Source: Actinoplanes missouriensis 431 (lineage in GTDB: Bacteria > Actinomycetota > Actinomycetes > Mycobacteriales > Micromonosporaceae). From it: 64,000 nt of DNA. The notes under the pieces are model-generated. The model did not search any database. It was not told the origin of the DNA and worked only from the letters and a program-made list of their open reading frames with translations. A program made the position numbers and the translations under genes. The first letter of the stretch is position 1. Every line of letters begins with the position of its first letter. This document shows positions 60,004 through 64,000 of the stretch, in pieces. The stretch spans positions 3,534,001 through 3,598,000 of the forward strand of contig NC_017093.1 of assembly GCF_000284295.1 (NCBI RefSeq), in the 5' to 3' direction.

Positions 60004-61446
60004 GTGGATCTGCAGCCCGGCGCCCGGCTCGGCGACCGTTATCACCTCCGGCAGCGGCTGGGCGCCGGCGGGATGGGCGAGGTGTGGCTCGCCGTCGACG
60101 AGGTTCTGCGCCGTACGGTGGCGGTGAAGGCGATGCTGCCGGAGGTGGCCCGCGACCCGGACTTCGCGCGGCGGTTCGCGGCGGAGGCGACGGCGATGGC
60201 CCGGGTCAACCATCCCGCCGTGGCGTCCATTCACGACTACGGTTCGAGTCACGGCGTCGCGTACCTGGTGATGGAGTTCGTCGACGGCGAGTCCCTGTCG
60301 CAGCGCCTGACCCGCGAGGGCCGGCTCGCCCCGGACGTGACGATGCGCCTGGTCGCGGACGTCGCCGCCGGTCTGGCCGCCGTCCACGACCAGGGCCTGG
60401 TGCATCGTGACATCAAACCCGCAAACCTTCTGGTACGCCGTGACGGCACCGTGGTGATCACGGACTTCGGCATCGCCCGCCACGAGGACGCGAGCCTGCT
60501 GACGGCGTCGGGGGCGATCCTCGGCACGCCCAGTTACCTGTCACCGGAGCAGGTCCGCGGCGAGCCGGCCGGTCCGCGCAGCGACGTCTACGCGCTGGGC
60601 CTGGTCGCCTATGAGTGCCTGGCGGGGGAGCGGCCGTTCACCGGCGACAATCCCTATGCGGTCGCGTTGCAGCGGCTGGAGTCGTCACCCCGTACCCTCG
60701 CTGTGGCCGTGCCCGACCCGATCCGCGCGGTGGTGGCCCGCGCGCTCGCCACCGACCCCCGGGAAAGGTGGCCGTCCGCGGCGGATCTGGCCGCCGCGGC
60801 CCGTGCGAACACCACCCTGCCTGCCGCTGCCTCCCCGGTCCATGCCGCCGTCACCACGCCTCCCGCTGGACGGGTCACGAGCGGGAAGCCTCGCCATCGT
60901 GCCCTGGTCGCAGCTCTGGCGGTAGTGGTGCTCGGGTTGGGCGGATTCGCCGCCTGGTTCACCCTCGCCGACGGAAATGCCGGAAATGCGGACGCAGGGA
61001 ACGGCGGCGGTGGTGCGGCTGAGGCCAGCAGCGGCGCCCCCAGGGCCGGCCTTGACTCGCCCGGCACGGGCTCGGCTCCCGCCGGCTTCGCCGCCTGTGG
61101 CGACGCCCTCTGCCCGGCTGCGCCCCTGTGCTGGGCCGGCACCACCACCATCGGCGGGGAAGCCATGCCGATCCGCTCCCTGGACTGCGCCGCCGACCAC
61201 CGCTGGGAGACGATCCAGGCCGTCCCGCTGCCGCCCGGCGAGATCGACCTGGACACGCTGATCGAGCAACCCGCCGTGGCCGCCGCCTGTTCGGCCGCGG
61301 TCCTGGCCGAGCGCAGCCGCGACCCCGCCGCCACCGAGAACTGGAACCTGCACGCCTGGCCGATCGAGCGGGACGGCGTCACCCTGGTGCACTGCCTGAC
61401 CGGCTCCCCGGACGGCGAGTCCACCGGGTCCCGCGTTCAGCCCTGA
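60004..61446 (+). CDS. Transmembrane Ser/Thr protein kinase (PknB-like catalytic domain)
   Basis: A 480-residue kinase. Catalytic domain in residues 12-270: Gly loop GAGGMGEV (20-27), Lys42 (VAVKAM), HRDIKPANLL (134-143), DFG (154-156), GTPSYLSPEQ activation segment and SDVYALGLVAYE. A juxtamembrane linker leads to one membrane helix (about 300-320, LVAALAVVVLGLGGFAAWFTL) and an extracellular domain of about 155 residues with six cysteines (CGDALCPAAPLCW, LDCAADHRW, ACSAAVLAERS, VHCLTG), with no PASTA repeats. It likely senses an extracytoplasmic signal. The preceding gene encodes a secreted tyrosine phosphatase. Its end overlaps the convergent response regulator by 10 bases. Confidence 0.93.
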   Translation: MDLQPGARLGDRYHLRQRLGAGGMGEVWLAVDEVLRRTVAVKAMLPEVARDPDFARRFAAEATAMARVNHPAVASIHDYGSSHGVAYLVMEFVDGESLSQRLTREGRLAPDVTMRLVADVAAGLAAVHDQGLVHRDIKPANLLVRRDGTVVITDFGIARHEDASLLTASGAILGTPSYLSPEQVRGEPAGPRSDVYALGLVAYECLAGERPFTGDNPYAVALQRLESSPRTLAVAVPDPIRAVVARALATDPRERWPSAADLAAAARANTTLPAAASPVHAAVTTPPAGRVTSGKPRHRALVAALAVVVLGLGGFAAWFTLADGNAGNADAGNGGGGAAEASSGAPRAGLDSPGTGSAPAGFAACGDALCPAAPLCWAGTTTIGGEAMPIRSLDCAADHRWETIQAVPLPPGEIDLDTLIEQPAVAAACSAAVLAERSRDPAATENWNLHAWPIERDGVTLVHCLTGSPDGESTGSRVQP

Positions 61447-62081
61447 TCGCGCAGGTAGGTCAGCACCGCCAGAACGCGCCGGTTCGTCGCATCATCGGGC
61501 GGGAGGTCCAGTTTCGCCAGGATGTTTCCGACGTGCTTCCCGACGGCGGCCTCGGACAGGTGCAGAAGACCAGCGATCGCCCCGTTCGAGTGTCCCTCCG
61601 CCACCAACGCGAGCACCTCCCGCTCCCGAGGTGACAACCGCCCGACCGGCCGCTGACCGAGCAGCCGCCGGACCACCTCGGGGTCGATCACCGCCTCCCC
61701 GGCGACGACCCGCCGCAACGCCGCCACGAACTCGCTCACGTCCACGATCCGGTCCTTGAGCAGGTATCCGACCCGCCGCCCGTCCGCGGAGGAGAGCAGC
61801 TCCGCCGCGTACCCGTGCTGCACGTACTGACTGAGCGCCACCACCGCGAGCCCCGGCTGCGCGCGGCGCAGCGTGACCGCGGCCCGGAGTCCCTCGTCGC
61901 TGAATCCCGGCGGCATCCGCACATCGGTCACCACGAGATCCGGACGGTGATCGGAAACGGCCGCCAGCAGCGCGTCGGCGTCACCCACGGCGGCCACCAC
62001 CCGGAACCCGAACCGTTCCAGCAGACCGGCCAGCCCTTCCCGCAGCAGCACACCGTCCTCGGCGATCACCACGCTCAGCAC
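61437..62081 (-). CDS. NarL/FixJ-family response regulator
   Basis: A 214-residue regulator starting at GTG 62081, overlapping the kinase stop by 7 bases. Receiver: VIAEDGVLLREGLAGLLE (one of the usual acidic pair is replaced by Gly), phosphoacceptor in LVVTDVRMPP (about Asp53), Lys in YLLKDRIVD. LuxR-type helix-turn-helix: LSPREREVLALVAEGHSNGAIAGLLHLSEAAVGKHVGNIL. The D-to-G change in the acidic pocket may lower metal-dependent phosphorylation. Paired with the kinase just upstream. Confidence 0.92.
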   Translation of the reverse strand: MLSVVIAEDGVLLREGLAGLLERFGFRVVAAVGDADALLAAVSDHRPDLVVTDVRMPPGFSDEGLRAAVTLRRAQPGLAVVALSQYVQHGYAAELLSSADGRRVGYLLKDRIVDVSEFVAALRRVVAGEAVIDPEVVRRLLGQRPVGRLSPREREVLALVAEGHSNGAIAGLLHLSEAAVGKHVGNILAKLDLPPDDATNRRVLAVLTYLRDQG

Positions 62082-63394
62082 GGCAGCTCCAAGCGGATCA
62101 CGGTGGGCCCGCCGGGCGGGCTGGAGAGCAGCAGCCGCCCGTCCGCGGCGGCGGCCCGATCGGCGAGACCGGTCAGCCCGGTCCCGCGAGCCGGGTCGGC
62201 GCCACCGGAGCCGTCGTCGACCACCTCCACGGCGAGCAGCCCGTTCGCCTCCATCAGGGACACCGTGGCCGATCCGGCGCCGCTGTGCTTGGCCACGTTG
62301 GCGAGCGCCTCCGCCACCACGAAGTACGCCGTCGCCTCGACCTGCGGTGACAGCCGCCGTCCCAGGTCGGCCCGCACCCGCACCGGCGTCGCCGACTGCC
62401 GGGCCAGGTCGCGCAGCGCGGCCGGCAACCCGAGCTCGGTGAGCAGCTGCGGCCGGATGCCGTGGATCAGCTCCCGTAGCTCGGCCATCAGCTCCTTGGC
62501 CTGCTCGTGCGCGGTGCCGACGGCTGCGGCGGCGGGGGAGCGGTCCGGCAGGTCGAGCCGCGCGAGCCCGAGTTGCAGGGTGAGCCCGACGAGTTTCTGC
62601 TGCGCGCCGTCGTGCAGGTCCCGCTCGATGCGCCGGCGCTCCGCCTCGAACGCGTCCGCCAGCCGGGCCCGCGACCGGGACACCTCGACGAGCTCGGCCC
62701 GCAGTTCCGCCCCGCCGTCGGCCCGCAGCACCGCCCGGGCCACCGCGGCATGGGCGCCCGCGGTCACCGCCAGCAGGTGGGGCACACCGCACAGACCGAT
62801 CAGACCCCCGATCGCGTACGGGACCGCCTGTCCCGCCGTAACGACGGTGACGACACCGAACGAGATCGGCCCGGACTCCACGAGCAGCGGGCTGAACGCG
62901 CACACCCCGATCAGCAGCACCGCCACGACCAGCGCGGCGTAGCTCGCCGGCACCGCGGTGACCAGCACCAGCGCGTACCCGAATCGCCGCCACCGGGACC
63001 GGCTCGGGGTCAGCGGCCGGTCGTCGGCGAGTCGCAGCCGCAGCCGTTCCACCGCGCCGAGCGGCCACGCCACGAGCGGCCCGAGACCGCTGAGCAGCAC
63101 GCCGCCGGCCAGGAACAGCAGCAGCGCCCCGACCGGCTCGGCGGCCCCGGTCGCGAGCTGCCGCACCAGGATGATCCAGGGCGCGGCGAGCAGGCCGAGC
63201 GGCGCGGCGACGATCAGGGCCAGGGGTACGGTGCTGAGCACGAACCCGAGAGCCCGCCACGGCCACGCGCTGATCAGAAAACGCCGGCGCCGGGCGGCGG
63301 TGAGGACGGCTGGCAGTTCCACGCCACTCACCGTATCGACGGCCGTCACCCGTACCCAGGTGTCTGGGTCCCCTACCGAGGTATGGCTGGGCAT
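62075..63394 (-). CDS. NarL-family sensor histidine kinase
   Basis: Up to 439 residues; the N-terminal start is uncertain (ATG 63394, or GTGs near 63331-63322). Four membrane helices in two pairs (LGFVLSTVPLALIVAAPLGLLAAPWII and VGALLLFLAGGVLLSGLGPLVAW; then two more near 150-215), little extracellular sequence, then the phosphoacceptor helix with RIERDLHDGAQQK and an HATPase_c domain (NVAKHSGAG; DDGSGG; GTGLTGLADRAAA). Same architecture as the kinase at 1293-2522. The start lies 60 bases from a divergent CPBP protease gene, which may be part of the response. Confidence 0.9.
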   Translation of the reverse strand: MPSHTSVGDPDTWVRVTAVDTVSGVELPAVLTAARRRRFLISAWPWRALGFVLSTVPLALIVAAPLGLLAAPWIILVRQLATGAAEPVGALLLFLAGGVLLSGLGPLVAWPLGAVERLRLRLADDRPLTPSRSRWRRFGYALVLVTAVPASYAALVVAVLLIGVCAFSPLLVESGPISFGVVTVVTAGQAVPYAIGGLIGLCGVPHLLAVTAGAHAAVARAVLRADGGAELRAELVEVSRSRARLADAFEAERRRIERDLHDGAQQKLVGLTLQLGLARLDLPDRSPAAAAVGTAHEQAKELMAELRELIHGIRPQLLTELGLPAALRDLARQSATPVRVRADLGRRLSPQVEATAYFVVAEALANVAKHSGAGSATVSLMEANGLLAVEVVDDGSGGADPARGTGLTGLADRAAAADGRLLLSSPPGGPTVIRLELPC

Positions 63395-63454
63395 ACCCCG
63401 TGACGGTGACTGCGCGTAGTGCCCGGCCCGGCCCCGCCGTGGTCCTTTGTGTCC

Positions 63455-64000
63455 ATGACCTCACGCCCACTGATCGGCTACTTCACCCTCGCCTTCGGGC
63501 TGACCTGGCTGGCCTGGCTGCCCTATGTGCTGTCCGGGAACGGTCTCGGTGTGCTGCCGTGGCGGTTCCCGGAGGTGCTCGGCAGCGGCCAGACCCTCGG
63601 GTTGCTGCCCGGCGCCTATCTCGGGCCGATCACCGCCGCGTTCGTGATCACCGCCCGTACCGAGGGCCGGGCCGGCCTGCGCCGCTGGTCGCGCCGCCTG
63701 ATCCGGTGGCGGGTGGGCGCCCGCTTCTACCTGGCGGCGCTCCTGGGCGTACCGGTGGTGGCTGTCGGGGTGACGTTCGCGCTGCCCGGCGCGTTCGACG
63801 GCGCGCGACTGCCGTCCCCGGCGGTCTTCCTCGCCTACCTGCCGCTGCTGGGAATGCAGGTGCTCACCAGCGGGCTGGCCGAGGAGCCGGGCTGGCGGGA
63901 CTTCGCGCAGCCGCGGCTGCAGGACCGGTTCGGCCCGATGACCGGGTCGCTGATCCTCGGGCCGCTCTGGGGCGCCTGGCACCTGCCGCTGTTCTTCACC
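63455..64000 (+). CDS. CPBP-family intramembrane metalloprotease, 3-prime truncated by window
   Basis: Reading on from ATG 63455 gives MTSRPLIGYFTLAFGLTWLAWLPYVLSG and continues open to the window end. Several membrane helices, with the CPBP motifs EEPGWRDFAQPRLQ (motif 1) and WGAWHLPLFF (motif 2) present at about 145-180. CPBP (Abi/CAAX) proteins cleave within the membrane or handle prenylated peptides; bacterial members often protect producers from their own bacteriocins. Divergent from the second two-component system. Confidence 0.9.
   Translation, partial: MTSRPLIGYFTLAFGLTWLAWLPYVLSGNGLGVLPWRFPEVLGSGQTLGLLPGAYLGPITAAFVITARTEGRAGLRRWSRRLIRWRVGARFYLAALLGVPVVAVGVTFALPGAFDGARLPSPAVFLAYLPLLGMQVLTSGLAEEPGWRDFAQPRLQDRFGPMTGSLILGPLWGAWHLPLFFT

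Overview
This window is about 72% GC with dense, tightly packed genes and strong codon bias. It looks like the chromosome of a filamentous actinomycete. A SAM-IV type riboswitch, Lrp-linked branched-chain keto-acid dehydrogenase genes, many one- and two-component regulators, a secreted tyrosine phosphatase and a GH92 mannosidase all fit Micromonosporaceae, most likely Actinoplanes or a close relative. The genus is inference from gene content. I see no rRNA, tRNA, CRISPR array, prophage or insertion sequence.

Layout. 1-9 kb: end of a DinB-like gene, a catalase-fold protein, a NarL-type two-component system followed by a MacB-like ABC exporter (one co-directional block), a secreted CALB-like lipase and an S66 peptidase carrying an internal repeat. 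9-19 kb: malate dehydrogenase, the E1alpha-E1beta-E2 operon divergent from an Lrp regulator, a MocR regulator divergent from an aminotransferase, a WYL regulator divergent from a VOC protein, and a DoxX protein. 19-24 kb: an unusual two-gene unit whose products start with the same short motif (HIGxQI), resembling bacterial amyloid-signalling motifs, the second being a membrane protein; then YunG-like and HEAT-repeat proteins. 24-32 kb: VOC protein, excalibur lipoprotein-like protein, a Gly/His-rich peptide, a gluzincin peptidase, an ABC-2 permease without an ATPase, and two tandem GAF-PAS kinases, the first lacking its ATPase domain. 32-35 kb: an NrtR-like Nudix regulator divergent from an SPFH-NAD-kinase-like pair. 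35-40 kb: a gene split by an internal deletion, a DUF1906/FG-GAP secreted protein, and a DprA-like gene followed by a frameshifted ComF-like phosphoribosyltransferase.

40-50 kb: MFS exporter, SigE-type sigma factor with a membrane partner, HD protein, quinone reductase divergent from an HxlR regulator, small secreted and membrane proteins, M20 peptidase and DUF1684 protein. 49.8-57 kb: SAM-IV riboswitch with a class V aminotransferase, GGDEF-EAL protein, GH92 mannosidase and GT4 glycosyltransferase. 57-64 kb: ArsR/AHSA1 pair, STAS protein, secreted tyrosine phosphatase next to a Ser/Thr kinase, a second NarL two-component system and the start of a CPBP protease.

Themes. Regulators are usually divergent from their likely targets, with clear inverted repeats between them. 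Seven convergent pairs overlap at their 3-prime ends. Two copies of a long perfect hairpin element (14.6 and 58.6 kb) differ only by compensating base changes. Several genes are broken or in unusual states (ComF-like, the 35-36 kb gene, an SMI1-like remnant, GH92 with no standard start codon).
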